Counted from the stretch's first letter, positions 26,944 to 38,183 are shown. The stretch: 64,000 nucleotides of DNA from Thiohalorhabdus denitrificans (GCF_001399755.1 NZ_LJCP01000009.1:94290-158289), one strand, 5' to 3'. The notes: generated by a model from the sequence alone, not told the origin. Program-made: numbers and translations.

Positions 26944-28199
26944 TGGCCGAGAAGATCCGCCCCGTCCGGGGGATGAACGACATCCTTCCGGATGAAGCCG
27001 CCGCCTGGCAGCACCTGGAAACCGAGGCCCGCCGCGTCCTCGAGGCGTACGGCTACCGCGAGATCCGGTTCCCGCACGTGGAGCGGCTGGAGCTGTTCGC
27101 CCGTTCCATCGGTGAGGACACGGACATCGTCGAGAAGGAGATGTACACCTTCGAGGACACCGGCGGCGAGATCCTCGCGCTGCGGCCCGAGGGCACCGCT
27201 GGCTGCGTGCGCGCCGGGATCACCAACGGCCTGTTCCGCGGCCAGACCCACCGGCTCTATTACCTGGGCCCCATGTTCCGTCACGAGCGCCCGCAGAAGG
27301 GCCGCTACCGGCAGTTCCACCAGGTGGGCGTGGAGGCCTTCGGCCCGGCCACGCCCGACCTGGACGTGGAACAGATCCTCATGGCCCGTCGCCTGCTCCA
27401 GGACCTGGGCGTGGAAGGGCTTACCCTCCATCTCAACTCCCTGGGCAAGCCGGCGGACCGCCGTGTCTACCGGGAGGAGCTGGTGGGCTTCCTGGAGGCG
27501 CGCCGGGACAGCCTGTGCGAGACCTGCCAGGAGCGCATCCAGCGCAGCCCCATGCGGGTTCTGGACTGCAAGGTGCCCACCTGCCAGGAGGCGGTGGCCG
27601 AGGCCCCCGAGATCACCGATTTCCTGGGGGAGGAGAGCCGGGCCCACTTCGACCGGCTCCGCGCGCTGCTGGACGCGGCCGGGGTGCCCTACGAGCTCAA
27701 TCCGCGCCTGGTGCGGGGCCTCGACTACTACACCGATACCGTCTACGAGTGGACCAGCGACCAGCTGGGCTCGCAGGCCACCGTGGTGGCCGGCGGCCGC
27801 TACGACGGTCTGGTGGAGGAGATCGGCGGACCCTCCACCCCGGCGGTGGGCTTCGCGCTCGGCATCGAGCGCCTGCTGGCGCTCGTGGCCCCCGAGCGGG
27901 TGCCGGAGCCCCATCCCTCCGTGTTCATCGCCCCCCTGGACGCCGCGGTGGAAACCGACGCCATGGCCCTGGCCGAGTCGCTGCGCGACCGGGGGGTCTC
28001 CGCCTGGTACCACTGCGGCGGGGGGAGCCTGAAGAGCCAGCTCAAGAAGGCCGACCGCTCCGGGGCCCGCCTGGCCCTGGTCCTGGGCGAGCAGGAGCAG
28101 GCCGAGGGCACCGTGCTGGTGCGCGATCTGGCCTCCGGGGAGCAGGAGGCCCTCGCCCGGCGCGAGGTGGAGGATCATGTCGTCCACCGCAGCAGCTAG
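26943..28199 (+). CDS. hisS: Histidyl-tRNA synthetase
   Basis: 418 residues, class II synthetase. IRPVRGMNDILPDEAAAWQ at the start, LRPEGTAGCVRA (motif 2 region), histidine-binding GLDYYTDTVYEW and the motif 3 region FALGIERLLAL are present, followed by the anticodon-binding domain (VFIAPLDAAVETDAMALAES). The GTG start is inside the ispG stop codon. Its last 23 bases overlap the first ABC ATPase gene, a tight coupling not seen in the usual hisS-yfgM arrangement. Confidence 0.96.
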   Translation: MAEKIRPVRGMNDILPDEAAAWQHLETEARRVLEAYGYREIRFPHVERLELFARSIGEDTDIVEKEMYTFEDTGGEILALRPEGTAGCVRAGITNGLFRGQTHRLYYLGPMFRHERPQKGRYRQFHQVGVEAFGPATPDLDVEQILMARRLLQDLGVEGLTLHLNSLGKPADRRVYREELVGFLEARRDSLCETCQERIQRSPMRVLDCKVPTCQEAVAEAPEITDFLGEESRAHFDRLRALLDAAGVPYELNPRLVRGLDYYTDTVYEWTSDQLGSQATVVAGGRYDGLVEEIGGPSTPAVGFALGIERLLALVAPERVPEPHPSVFIAPLDAAVETDAMALAESLRDRGVSAWYHCGGGSLKSQLKKADRSGARLALVLGEQEQAEGTVLVRDLASGEQEALARREVEDHVVHRSS

Positions 28200-29193
28200 T
28201 CGGGCCGCTAGCGGGGACCCGGTCCTGGCCCTCGACGGCCTGACCGTCAGCCTCGATTCCGCCGGGCGCCGCATCCCGGTGGACAACGTCTCCCTGGAGA
28301 TGCGCCCCGGGGAGACCCTGTGCGTGGTCGGGGAGTCGGGCTGCGGCAAGTCCATGACGGCCCTGGCCTGCATGGGCCTGCTGCCGGAGGTGGCCCGGGT
28401 CCGGAGCGGGCACATCCGCTTCCAGGGCCGGGACCTGTCGGGGGCGGATGCCCGAACCTGGCGGCGCCTACGCGGCGACGCCATGGCCATGATCTTCCAG
28501 GAGCCCATGACCAGCCTGAATCCGGTTTTCCGGGTGGGTCGGCAGGTGGCCGAGCCCCTGCGGGTCCATCGTGGCCTGGGCAAGCGGGAGGCCCTGCGCC
28601 GCGCCGGGGACCTCCTCGAGCAGGTTGGGATCCCCGACCCGGGCGAGCGGCTGCGGGCGTACCCCGACGAGCTCTCCGGCGGCCAGCGCCAGCGGGTGAT
28701 GATCGCCATGGCGCTGGCTTGCGACCCGAACCTGCTCATCGCCGACGAGCCCACCACCGCCCTGGACGTCACCATCCAGGCCCACATCCTCGAGCTGCTG
28801 GCCGACCTGCAGCGGGACCGGGGCATGGGGCTCATGTTCATCACCCACGACTTCGGGGTGGCGGAGGAGATCGCCGACCACATCGCCGTCATGTACGCCG
28901 GCCAGATCGTGGAGTACGGCCCCGCCGCTCAGGTGCTCAATAGCCCGCGCCACCCCTATACCGCCGGGCTCATGGAGGCCATCCCCGGACAGGAGGAGCC
29001 CCACGGGGCCCTGCCGGCCCTGGCCGGCAGGGTGCCCGAGCTGGGCCACTGGCCCCCCTACTGCCGCTTCGCGGAGCGGTGCCCGCTGGCCCGCGCGCGC
29101 TGCCGGGCCGGGCCCGTGACCCTGGAGGGCGGGGGCGGCCACCTCAGCCGCTGCCTGTTCTCCGACGAGGTCAGCCCGGAGATCTGGCATTGA
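28177..29193 (+). CDS. Oligopeptide/dipeptide-type ABC transporter ATPase (DppD/OppD-like)
   Basis: 338 residues. Walker A GESGCGKS near residue 52, Q-loop FQEPMTSLNPVF, signature LSGGQRQRVM and Walker B LLIADEPTTALD are intact. The C-terminal oligopeptide-transporter extension CRFAERCPLARARC carries the Cys pattern of the OppD/DppD group. It would power import of peptides or nickel-like solutes together with the next gene. It overlaps hisS by 23 bp. No permease or binding-protein gene is nearby. Confidence 0.85.
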   Translation: MSSTAAASRAASGDPVLALDGLTVSLDSAGRRIPVDNVSLEMRPGETLCVVGESGCGKSMTALACMGLLPEVARVRSGHIRFQGRDLSGADARTWRRLRGDAMAMIFQEPMTSLNPVFRVGRQVAEPLRVHRGLGKREALRRAGDLLEQVGIPDPGERLRAYPDELSGGQRQRVMIAMALACDPNLLIADEPTTALDVTIQAHILELLADLQRDRGMGLMFITHDFGVAEEIADHIAVMYAGQIVEYGPAAQVLNSPRHPYTAGLMEAIPGQEEPHGALPALAGRVPELGHWPPYCRFAERCPLARARCRAGPVTLEGGGGHLSRCLFSDEVSPEIWH

Positions 29194-30137
29194 CGGGGCT
29201 TCTGGAGCTGGAGGGCCTGTCCAAGTCCTTCACCCAGCGCGGGCCCTGGGGTCGGGGTGGGACCACCTTCTGGGCCGTGCGCGACGTCCATCTCACCGTG
29301 GCTCCCGGCGAGACCGTGGGGCTGGTGGGGGAGTCGGGATGCGGCAAGTCCACCCTGGCGCGCATGGCCATGCGGCTCATGGAGCCCGATGGCGGCACCA
29401 TCCGCTTCGCGGGCGAGGACATCACCCGCGCCGGGCGCAGCGGGCTGCAGCGCGCCCGGCGCGACCTGCAGATCGTCTTCCAGGACCCCTACGCCAGCCT
29501 CAACCCGCGCATGAGGGTGGGCCGGATCGTGGAGGAGGGCCTGAAGGTGCACGGCATCGGCGACGCCGCGGAACGGCGCCGTCGTGTGACCGAGGTGCTG
29601 GAGCGCTGCGGGCTCGGCGGGGAGGCCGCGGCCAAGTTCCCCCACCAGTTCTCCGGCGGCCAGCGCCAGCGCATCGGCATCGCCCGGGCGCTGGTCATGG
29701 AGCCGCGCCTGATGGTCTGCGACGAGCCGGTCTCCGCCCTGGACGTGTCCATCCAGGCGCAGATCCTCAATCTGCTCAAGGACCTGCAACGGGACTTCGG
29801 CCTCGCCTATCTGTTCATCAGCCACGACCTGCGGGTGGTGCGTTACCTGAGCGATCGGGTGGTGGTCATGTACGGAGGCCGGGTGGTGGAGGAGGGGCCC
29901 ACCGAGACGCTGTTCGAACGCCCCGCCCACCCGTACACTCGGGGCCTGCTGGCGGCGATCCCCGGCGCCCACCGCGAACGGGAGCGCCGCATCCCCGCAG
30001 GGGCCGTGCGCGAGCAAGTCGGCGAGTGCCCCTTCTACAGCCGCTGCCCCGAAGCGCAGGACGCCTGCGCGGAATGGCCCTTCCAGGGCTACGACCTGGG
30101 GCAGGGGCAGGTGGCCGCCTGCCGGCGGGCCCGCTGA
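29190..30137 (+). CDS. Oligopeptide/dipeptide-type ABC transporter ATPase (DppF/OppF-like)
   Basis: 315 residues from a TTG start overlapping the previous stop (TTGA). Walker A GESGCGKST, Q-loop FQDPYASLNPRM, signature FSGGQRQRIG and Walker B LMVCDEPVSALD are intact. The C-terminus has CPFYSRCPEAQDAC as in OppF/DppF. With the preceding gene it forms the usual heterodimeric ATPase pair, but the membrane subunits must be encoded elsewhere. The pair interrupts the conserved hisS-yfgM neighbourhood. Confidence 0.85.
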   Translation: MTGLLELEGLSKSFTQRGPWGRGGTTFWAVRDVHLTVAPGETVGLVGESGCGKSTLARMAMRLMEPDGGTIRFAGEDITRAGRSGLQRARRDLQIVFQDPYASLNPRMRVGRIVEEGLKVHGIGDAAERRRRVTEVLERCGLGGEAAAKFPHQFSGGQRQRIGIARALVMEPRLMVCDEPVSALDVSIQAQILNLLKDLQRDFGLAYLFISHDLRVVRYLSDRVVVMYGGRVVEEGPTETLFERPAHPYTRGLLAAIPGAHRERERRIPAGAVREQVGECPFYSRCPEAQDACAEWPFQGYDLGQGQVAACRRAR

Positions 30138-30178
30138 GACGACGGCGATACCGTACCGAACACCTCCGGGAGGAAGCG

Positions 30179-30850
30179 TTGGAAGAGAACCTGGATCTCG
30201 AGGAAGGGCGTCGCAAGGAGGCCCTCAAGGAGTTCGCCCACCGGCATCGGTGGGGGCTCATCGCCCTGGCCGTCGCCGTGGCCGTGGGGGTCGGTGCCGG
30301 GTACGGCTACTACCGGCACCAGAACGCCCAGCTCCTCGCGGCCTCGGAGACCTACGGCTCGGCCGTGGAGGCCCTGCGGGCCGGCCGGGAGGGGGATGCC
30401 CGCCAGGCCCTCGGCGACCTGATCGCCGAATACGGGGATACCCCCTACGCCGCTTTCGGTCGGGTGTACCGGGCCCGCCTCGAGCACCGGGACGGCCAGA
30501 GCGAACAGGCCCTGGCGACTCTGGCGCCCCTCGCGGAGTCCGGCGGTAAGCCCGCCGAGGTTCGGCAGGTCGCTGTGGAGGAGCGCGCCCGCATCCAGTG
30601 GGACCGGGGGAACCCCCAGGCGGCCCTCGACACCCTGGCCGCCCTGGAGGGGGAGGCCTTCCTGCCCAGCTATTTCCTCCTCAAGGGCGACCTGCTGGCC
30701 GCGCAGGGTGACCACGAGGCGGCCGCCCGGGCCTATCGCGAGGCCCGCCTGCGACCGGGATCCGGCCCCCTGGGGGAGACCATCCAGGGCCGGCTGGAGC
30801 AGCTGCCGGGCGCGGCCGGCGCCGCCGGGACGGAGGAGGAGGCCGGATGA
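30179..30850 (+). CDS. yfgM: YfgM family TPR membrane protein
   Basis: 223 residues from a TTG start with GGGAGGAAGCG upstream. A short acidic cytoplasmic N-terminus, one membrane helix (WGLIALAVAVAVGVGAGYGY) and a periplasmic TPR-like domain (AAFGRVYRARLEHRDGQSEQ, YFLLKGDLLAAQGDHEAAAR) match YfgM (TPR_21). YfgM is an ancillary SecYEG partner that works with PpiD as a periplasmic chaperone. It lies between hisS/ABC genes and bamB and overlaps bamB in ATGA. Confidence 0.88.
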   Translation: MEENLDLEEGRRKEALKEFAHRHRWGLIALAVAVAVGVGAGYGYYRHQNAQLLAASETYGSAVEALRAGREGDARQALGDLIAEYGDTPYAAFGRVYRARLEHRDGQSEQALATLAPLAESGGKPAEVRQVAVEERARIQWDRGNPQAALDTLAALEGEAFLPSYFLLKGDLLAAQGDHEAAARAYREARLRPGSGPLGETIQGRLEQLPGAAGAAGTEEEAG

Positions 30851-31995
30851 GGGCAGCGCGCCTGTTCCCCGGGCTGGCCCTGGCCTTCGCACTGGCCCTG
30901 GCCCCGCCGACCGCATCGGGGCAGGAGCAGGAGGGGGCCGCCCCGACCGGCCTGACGCCCTACCGCTCCTGGGCCATGCCCCTGTTCAAGGACTGGAGCG
31001 TACGGCCCTACGCCGCCGCCCGGATGGCCGCGGCGGACGGCCTGGCCTTCATCGGCACCCGGGAGGGGCGCCTGTACGCGGTGGACGCCGAATCGGGCGG
31101 GATCCGCTGGGTGCGCGACCTCGGCGGCCGCGTCGCCGGCGGGACCACCCTGGGCGGGGACAACGAACGGGTGTACGTGGGCACCGACGAGGGCAAGGTC
31201 TGGGGGCTGCGCGCCGAGGACGGGGAAACCGTGTGGCGGACCGAGGTCTCCTCGGAGGTCATCACGGCCCCCCGGGTGGCCTCGGGGATGGTGTTCCTGC
31301 GCACCGCCGACGATTACCTGTGGGCCCTGCGCGCCGCGGACGGCGGCACGCGGTGGTCCTACAACGTGGAGGGCCGCAGCCTCGCCCTGCGCGGCGGGGC
31401 CCGCCCCGCCTACCGGGACGGGCTGGTCTTCACCGGCTTCTCCACCGGCGAGCTGGTGGCCCTGGAGGCCGGCGGGGGCCGGCCGAGCTGGCGGGAGCGC
31501 ATCGCCACCTCCACCGGGCGCACGGAGCTGGAGCGCATGGTGGACGTGGATACGGCCCCGGTGGTGCGGGACGGCACGGTCTACACGGCCGCCTACCACG
31601 GCGCCGTGGTGGCCCTGGAGGCCGACAGCGGCCAGCAGCTCTGGCAGCGGAAGTTCTCCGTGTTCAACGACTTGGTGGTGGACGGCGAATCCGTGTTCAT
31701 TACCACCGCCGATTCCAAGGTCCTGGCCCTGGACCGCACCAACGGCGGCACCCTCTGGACCCAGACGGACCTCCAGGACGCGGGCACGCTGTCGGCGCCG
31801 GTGCTGACTGAGCACGCCGTGGTGGTGGGGGACGCCCACGGGCGGGTCACTTGGTACCACCGGGACAGCGGGAAGGTACTCGCCCGGCGGGAGGTGGGCA
31901 TCAGCGCGGTCAACAGCCCGCCCCTGCCCCTGGAGGGGGACGACCTGCTGGTGCTCACCGACCAGGGGACCCTCAATCGGCTGGAGCTGCGGTAG
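30847..31995 (+). CDS. bamB: Outer membrane assembly factor BamB
   Basis: 382 residues forming an eight-bladed PQQ-like beta propeller with recurring blade motifs such as GRLYAVDAESGGIRW, GKVWGLRAEDGETVW and GAVVALEADSGQQLWQ. BamB is part of the BAM complex that inserts outer-membrane proteins. It has an N-terminal signal peptide (LALAFALALAPPTASG/Q) but no cysteine in a lipobox; classical BamB is a lipoprotein. It may stay soluble or be wrongly started. Context between yfgM and der is the conserved one. Confidence 0.9.
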   Translation: MRAARLFPGLALAFALALAPPTASGQEQEGAAPTGLTPYRSWAMPLFKDWSVRPYAAARMAAADGLAFIGTREGRLYAVDAESGGIRWVRDLGGRVAGGTTLGGDNERVYVGTDEGKVWGLRAEDGETVWRTEVSSEVITAPRVASGMVFLRTADDYLWALRAADGGTRWSYNVEGRSLALRGGARPAYRDGLVFTGFSTGELVALEAGGGRPSWRERIATSTGRTELERMVDVDTAPVVRDGTVYTAAYHGAVVALEADSGQQLWQRKFSVFNDLVVDGESVFITTADSKVLALDRTNGGTLWTQTDLQDAGTLSAPVLTEHAVVVGDAHGRVTWYHRDSGKVLARREVGISAVNSPPLPLEGDDLLVLTDQGTLNRLELR

Positions 31996-32001
31996 CCGGC
32001 C

Positions 32002-33390
32002 ATGAAACCGATCGTCGCCCTCGTGGGCCGGCCCAACGTCGGCAAGTCCACCCTGTTCAACCGCCTGACCCGCACGCGGGACGCCCTGGTCTCCGACACC
32101 CCGGGCGTCACCCGGGACCGGATTTACGGCACCTGCGCCTACGGGGAGCGGGACTTCCTGCTGGTGGACACCGGCGGCCTGGAGACCGAGGCGGAGGGTG
32201 GCATCGAACTGCTCGCCGCCGAGCAGGCCCGGCAGGCCATCCGGGACGCCGAGCTGGTGGTCTTCCTGGTGGACGGACGCCTTGGCCTGCATCCCGAGGA
32301 CGCGGCCATCGCCGAGGAGCTGCGCCGGATGCAGGTGCCGGTGCTGCTGGTGGTGAACAAGAGCGAGGACCTGGAGCCCACTACCGTGAGCGCGGAGTTC
32401 TACGCCCTCGGCCTCGGCGCCCCTCTGCCCGTGTCCGCCGCCGCCAACCAGGGCATGGGGCGCCTCGTGGACCTGGTGGAGGAGCGCCTGCCCCCCGCTC
32501 CCGAGGAGGAAGAGGAGCTCCCCGGCATCCGCATCGCCATGGTTGGGCGTCCCAACGTGGGCAAGTCCACCCTGGTCAACGCGCTGCTCGGCGAGCCGCG
32601 CATGATCACCTACGACCGCCCCGGAACCACCCGCGACGCCATCCACACGGTGCTGGAGCGCGACGGCCAGACCTACACCCTGATCGACACCGCCGGGGTG
32701 CGACGCCGCTCGCGCATCCACGAGACGCTGGAGAAGTTCTCCACCCTCAAGGCCATCCAGGCCATGGAGGCCGCCGACGTGGTCTTCCTGTTGGTGGATG
32801 CCCAGGAGGGCGTCACCGACCAGGACGCCCGCCTGGCGCGGCTGGTGCGCGACGCCGGGCGGGGCGTGGTGCTGGCGGTGAACAAATGGGACCACCTGGA
32901 CGACCAGCAGAAGAAGCGCCTGCGCCGCACCCTGGACCTGAAGCTGGTGACCCCGCTGTACTACGCCCCCCTGCGCTACATCTCCGCCCTCTACGGCACC
33001 GGCGTGGGCCATCTCCTGGAGACGGCGGAGGCCATCTACGGCTCCTACACCAAGGAGCTGTCCACCGCCGAGCTGAACCGGGTTCTCAATGAGGCCACCG
33101 AGGCCCATCCACCGCCCGTGCGCGGCGGCTTCCGCCCCAAGCTGCGCTACGCCCACCAGGGCGCCAAGCGCCCCCCCACCGTGGTCATCCACGGTTCCCG
33201 CCCCAACACCCTGCCCGACAACTACCTCCGCTATCTGGAGCGCACCTTCCAGAAGCACTTCAAGCTGGAGGGCGTCCCTCTGCGCCTGCAGTTCCGCAAG
33301 CAGGAGAGCCCCTACAAGGGTCGGGCGCGCCACAAGGAGGCGCCCAAATCCGTTCGGAAGAAGAAGGCCCGGAAGGCCCGGAAGGGCTGA
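32002..33390 (+). CDS. der: Ribosome-assembly GTPase Der (EngA)
   Basis: 462 residues with two tandem GTPase domains, each with G1 GRPNVGKST (near residues 9 and 183), DxxG (DTGG, DTAG) and NKxD-type motifs, followed by a KH-like C-terminal domain and a basic tail. Der is essential for 50S subunit maturation. In the first domain the G4 motif reads NKSE instead of NKxD, so Glu stands where Asp is usual; the second domain has NKWD. It closes the operon, 24 bp from the convergent xseA. Confidence 0.96.
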   Translation: MKPIVALVGRPNVGKSTLFNRLTRTRDALVSDTPGVTRDRIYGTCAYGERDFLLVDTGGLETEAEGGIELLAAEQARQAIRDAELVVFLVDGRLGLHPEDAAIAEELRRMQVPVLLVVNKSEDLEPTTVSAEFYALGLGAPLPVSAAANQGMGRLVDLVEERLPPAPEEEEELPGIRIAMVGRPNVGKSTLVNALLGEPRMITYDRPGTTRDAIHTVLERDGQTYTLIDTAGVRRRSRIHETLEKFSTLKAIQAMEAADVVFLLVDAQEGVTDQDARLARLVRDAGRGVVLAVNKWDHLDDQQKKRLRRTLDLKLVTPLYYAPLRYISALYGTGVGHLLETAEAIYGSYTKELSTAELNRVLNEATEAHPPPVRGGFRPKLRYAHQGAKRPPTVVIHGSRPNTLPDNYLRYLERTFQKHFKLEGVPLRLQFRKQESPYKGRARHKEAPKSVRKKKARKARKG

Positions 33391-33414
33391 GCGCCCGGGA
33401 GGGTGATCGGGTAT

Positions 33415-34797
33415 TCATCCCTCCGTGTCCGGGCTCCCGTTCAGGTGGCGCTCCTCCACCCGGCAATCCAGGCTGCCCTCGCCGAGCTGGACGTTGACCG
33501 TGTCGCCGGTCTCCGTCTCCTCCGCCCGGCGCAGGATCTGTCCGTCCCTGCGCGCCACGGCGTAGCCGCGGGCCAGGGTGCCCAGGGGGCTTACGGCCTC
33601 CAGCTCGCGGGCCAGGGACTGCAGGCGCTGGCGGCGGGCGGGCAAGGCGGTGTGGGTGGTGGCCCGGATCAGGCGCTGGCGGAGGTCGTCCGCCTGCTCG
33701 CGGTCGCGGGGCAGGCGGCGGGCCGGACCGGCGCGGTGGAGGCGGGCGACCAGGGCCTTCAGGTCGCGACGGCGCTCCCGCTGGCGGCGGGCCAGGGCCC
33801 GGGCCAGCCGCTGGCGGCCGGCGCGGTTGCGCTCGTGCAGGTCGCGCAGGCGGCGGCCCGGGTGGATCAAGCGCCGGCGCAGGTGGTCGAGGCCCTGGGC
33901 GCGGTCGCGCAGGCGGCGCTCCAGGGCGCGGGTGAGGCGCTCCCGCTCGGTGCCCAGCCCCCGCAGCAGGGCCGCGCGGTCCGGCGAGACCCGCTCGGCG
34001 GCGGCGGTGGGGGTGGGGGCGCGCAGGTCGGCGGCGAGGTCGGCGATGGTGTAGTCCACCTCGTGGCCCACGCCCACCACCACCGGGATGGCGCTGGCGC
34101 GGATGGCCCGGGCCACCTCCGGCTCGTTGAAGGACCACAGGTCCTCCAGGCTGCCGCCGCCGCGGGCGAGGATCAGCACGTCGCACTCGGCGCGCCGGTT
34201 GGCGGTGTCGAAGGCCTCCACAATGGCCGGGGCGGCCGCCTGACCCTGCACCGGGACGGGGTAGACCACTACCGGCAGGGCGGGGAAGCGGCGCCGCAGG
34301 GTGGTGAGTACGTCGCGGACCGCCGCGCCGCTGGCGGAGGTGATCACGCCCACCCGGCGCGGCAGGGCGGGCAGGGGCCGCTTGAGCTCGTCGGCGAACA
34401 GGCCCTCGGCGGACAGCTTGCGCTTGAGCTCTTCGAAGGCGCGCTGTAGGGCCCCCTCGCCGGCCTCCTCCATGTGTTCGACGATGAGCTGGAAGTCGCC
34501 GCGCGGGGCGTAGAGGCTGATCTGCGCCCGCACCAGCACGTGCATGCCGTCCTCGGGCCGGAACCGCAGCAGGCGGTTCTTGCCCTTGAACATGGCGCAG
34601 CGTACCTGCGCCTGCTCGTCCTTGAGGGTGAAGTACATGTGGCCGCTGGCCGGGCGGGCCACGTTGGAGAGCTCGCCCTCCACCCACAGCAGGGGGAAGT
34701 TCGCCTCCAGCAGGCCCCGGGCCTCGTGGTTGAGGCGGGTGACGGTGTAGACGGGGCGGTCCGACGCGGTCTCGGCGCCGTGCTGGGGTGCGTCCAT
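33415..34797 (-). CDS. xseA: Exodeoxyribonuclease VII large subunit
   Basis: 460 residues. N-terminal OB-fold (YTVTRLNHEARGLLEANFPL, WVEGELSNVARPASGHMYF), catalytic domain (RVGVITSASGAAVRDVL, LARGGGSLEDLWSFNEPEVA, GVGHEVDYTIADLAAD) and an Arg-rich coiled-coil C-terminus. With XseB it degrades single-stranded DNA to acid-soluble oligonucleotides. The start MDAPQHGAE has AGGGACC upstream; the reading frame continues 45 codons further without a site. It is convergent with der and divergent from guaB. Confidence 0.93.
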   Translation of the reverse strand: MDAPQHGAETASDRPVYTVTRLNHEARGLLEANFPLLWVEGELSNVARPASGHMYFTLKDEQAQVRCAMFKGKNRLLRFRPEDGMHVLVRAQISLYAPRGDFQLIVEHMEEAGEGALQRAFEELKRKLSAEGLFADELKRPLPALPRRVGVITSASGAAVRDVLTTLRRRFPALPVVVYPVPVQGQAAAPAIVEAFDTANRRAECDVLILARGGGSLEDLWSFNEPEVARAIRASAIPVVVGVGHEVDYTIADLAADLRAPTPTAAAERVSPDRAALLRGLGTERERLTRALERRLRDRAQGLDHLRRRLIHPGRRLRDLHERNRAGRQRLARALARRQRERRRDLKALVARLHRAGPARRLPRDREQADDLRQRLIRATTHTALPARRQRLQSLARELEAVSPLGTLARGYAVARRDGQILRRAEETETGDTVNVQLGEGSLDCRVEERHLNGSPDTEG

Positions 34798-34861
34798 GGA
34801 AGGTCCCTGACGGTGAGGAAAAAGGCCTAATGTAGCATGGGGAAACGCCCTAACGGCCAGA

Positions 34862-34890
34862 TTGCCTGTAGCCCCTCTAGAAGCTAAAAT
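34862..34890 (+). promoter_or_regulatory. guaB promoter
   Basis: TTGCCT (34862-34867) and TAAAAT (34885-34890) are 17 bases apart, a good sigma-70 pattern about 40 bases before the guaB ATG. A leader of about 33 bases follows. Confidence 0.75.
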
Positions 34891-34930
34891 AACTCGTTTC
34901 TCTCTACCCGCCGGTTGGATGGAGGCTGCC

Positions 34931-36394
<1,464 letters not shown>

Positions 36395-36413
36395 GGTAGG
36401 CCCAAAGCCGCCC

Positions 36414-36571
36414 GTAGGAGCGGCCGTCCCGGCCGCGACCATTCTGCCTTCGGGAATTGGCACGGGATTACCCGCCTTTGCGGCGGGTAATCCCGTGATC
36501 GCGACCGGGACGGTCGCTCCTACATTTCCGATTCGCGTCCTCCGGATCGCCCGGCGAAGCCGGGCTCCTAC
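36414..36571. repeat. REP-like cluster between guaB and guaA
   Basis: An inverted pair (36414-36523) begins GTAGGAGCGGCCGTCCCGGC and ends GACGGTCGCTCCTAC; a single further copy (36545-36571) ends GAAGCCGGGCTCCTAC. The spacer between the two arms of the pair contains its own palindrome, GGGATTACCCGCC facing GGCGGGTAATCCC. Confidence 0.85.
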
Positions 36572-36606
36572 AACTCCTCGCCTGCAGGAAATCGAGCTTT
36601 CCGCCC

Positions 36607-38175
36607 ATGACCGAGACCACCGACACCCTCCACCAGGAACGCATCCTCGTCCTGGACTTCGGCAGCCAGTACACCCAGCTCATCGCCCGCCGGGTGCGCG
36701 AGAGTCGGGTCTACTGCGAGATCCATCCTTTCAACGAGGGCCTCGAGGCCGTCCGCGCCTTCGCCCCCGCGGGGATCATCCTCTCCGGCGGGCCGGAGTC
36801 CGTTCTGGATTCCGACTCCCCCATGGTGGACGCCGGGATCTTCGAGCTGGGCGTGCCGGTGCTGGGGATCTGCTACGGCATGCAGCTCATGACCCACCTG
36901 CTGGGCGGCCGGGTGGAGGAGGCCGCCGAGCGCGAGTACGGCCGGGCCCTGCTGCACGTGGACGAGGCCATGGGGCCCCTCTCCGGCTTCGCGCCCGGGG
37001 AGGACACCGAGGTGTGGATGAGCCACGGCGACCGGATCGTGCAGCTGCCGGCGGGCTTCCGCAGCATCGGCCACACGGACAACTCGCCCTACGCCGCCAT
37101 CGGCAATCCGGAGCGCGACCTGTACGCCCTGCAGTTCCACCCCGAGGTGGTGCACACCCCGCGCGGGGCGGAGGTGCTGGAGGGCTTCGTGCGCGGCGTG
37201 TGCGGCTGCCACGGCCAGTGGACCATGGGCTCCTTCATCGAGCTGGAGGCGGAGCGCATCCGGGAGCAGGTGGGGGCGGGCAAGGTGATCTCCGCCCTGT
37301 CCGGCGGTGTGGACTCGGCGGTGGCCTCGGTGCTCATCCATCGCGCCATCGGCGACCAGCTCACCTGCATCTTCGTCAACAACGGTCTGCTGCGGAAGGG
37401 CGAGGCGGAGCGGGTGCAGCGGGTGTTCCGCGAGTGGTACGAGATCCCGCTGCACTACGTGGACGCCTCCGACCGTTTCCTTGACCGCCTGGAGGGCGTC
37501 GAGGATCCGGAGGAGAAGCGCAAGATCATCGGCAACACCTTCATCGAGGTGTTCGAGGAGGAGCAGGCCAAGCTCGGCGGCGCCGACTTCCTCGCCCAGG
37601 GCACCCTGTATCCGGACGTGATCGAGTCCGTCTCCCCCAAGGGCGGGCCCAGCGCCACCATCAAGTCCCACCACAACGTGGGCGGTCTGCCGGAGCGCAT
37701 GCAGCTGGAGCTGGTGGAGCCGCTGCGCGAGCTGTTCAAGGACGAGGTCCGCGAGCTGGGCCGCGAGCTCGGCATGCCGGAGGAGATGGTCAACCGCCAG
37801 CCCTTCCCGGGGCCGGGCCTGGCCATCCGCTGCCTGGGCGCCGTGGAGCGGGACAAGCTGGCGCCCCTGCGCGAGGCCGACGCCATCGTCCTGGAGGAGG
37901 TGAAGGAGGCCGGCCTCTACGAGCGCATCTGGCAGAGCTTCGCCGTGCTGCTTCCGGTGAAGAGCGTGGGAGTGATGGGCGACCAGCGTACCTACGAGAA
38001 CGCCGTGTGCCTGCGGGCGGTGGAGTCCACCGACGGCATGACCGCGGACTGGGTGCAGCTGCCCTACGAGCTGCTCGGTCGCATCGCCAACCGCATCATC
38101 AACGAGGTGCCCGGCATCAACCGGGTGGTCTACGACGTCTCGTCCAAGCCGCCGGGGACCATCGAGTGGGAGTGA
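36607..38175 (+). CDS. guaA: GMP synthase (glutamine-hydrolysing)
   Basis: 522 residues. N-terminal class I glutamine amidotransferase with [20 protein letters not shown], nucleophile Cys89 in GICYGMQL and [11 protein letters not shown] pyrophosphatase domain with SGGVDSAVA near residue 232; C-terminal dimerisation domain with [20 protein letters not shown] and the terminal KPPGTIEWE. It aminates XMP to GMP, completing the two-step pathway with guaB. Confidence 0.97.
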   Translation: MTETTDTLHQERILVLDFGSQYTQLIARRVRESRVYCEIHPFNEGLEAVRAFAPAGIILSGGPESVLDSDSPMVDAGIFELGVPVLGICYGMQLMTHLLGGRVEEAAEREYGRALLHVDEAMGPLSGFAPGEDTEVWMSHGDRIVQLPAGFRSIGHTDNSPYAAIGNPERDLYALQFHPEVVHTPRGAEVLEGFVRGVCGCHGQWTMGSFIELEAERIREQVGAGKVISALSGGVDSAVASVLIHRAIGDQLTCIFVNNGLLRKGEAERVQRVFREWYEIPLHYVDASDRFLDRLEGVEDPEEKRKIIGNTFIEVFEEEQAKLGGADFLAQGTLYPDVIESVSPKGGPSATIKSHHNVGGLPERMQLELVEPLRELFKDEVRELGRELGMPEEMVNRQPFPGPGLAIRCLGAVERDKLAPLREADAIVLEEVKEAGLYERIWQSFAVLLPVKSVGVMGDQRTYENAVCLRAVESTDGMTADWVQLPYELLGRIANRIINEVPGINRVVYDVSSKPPGTIEWE

Positions 38176-38183
38176 TCCAACGC

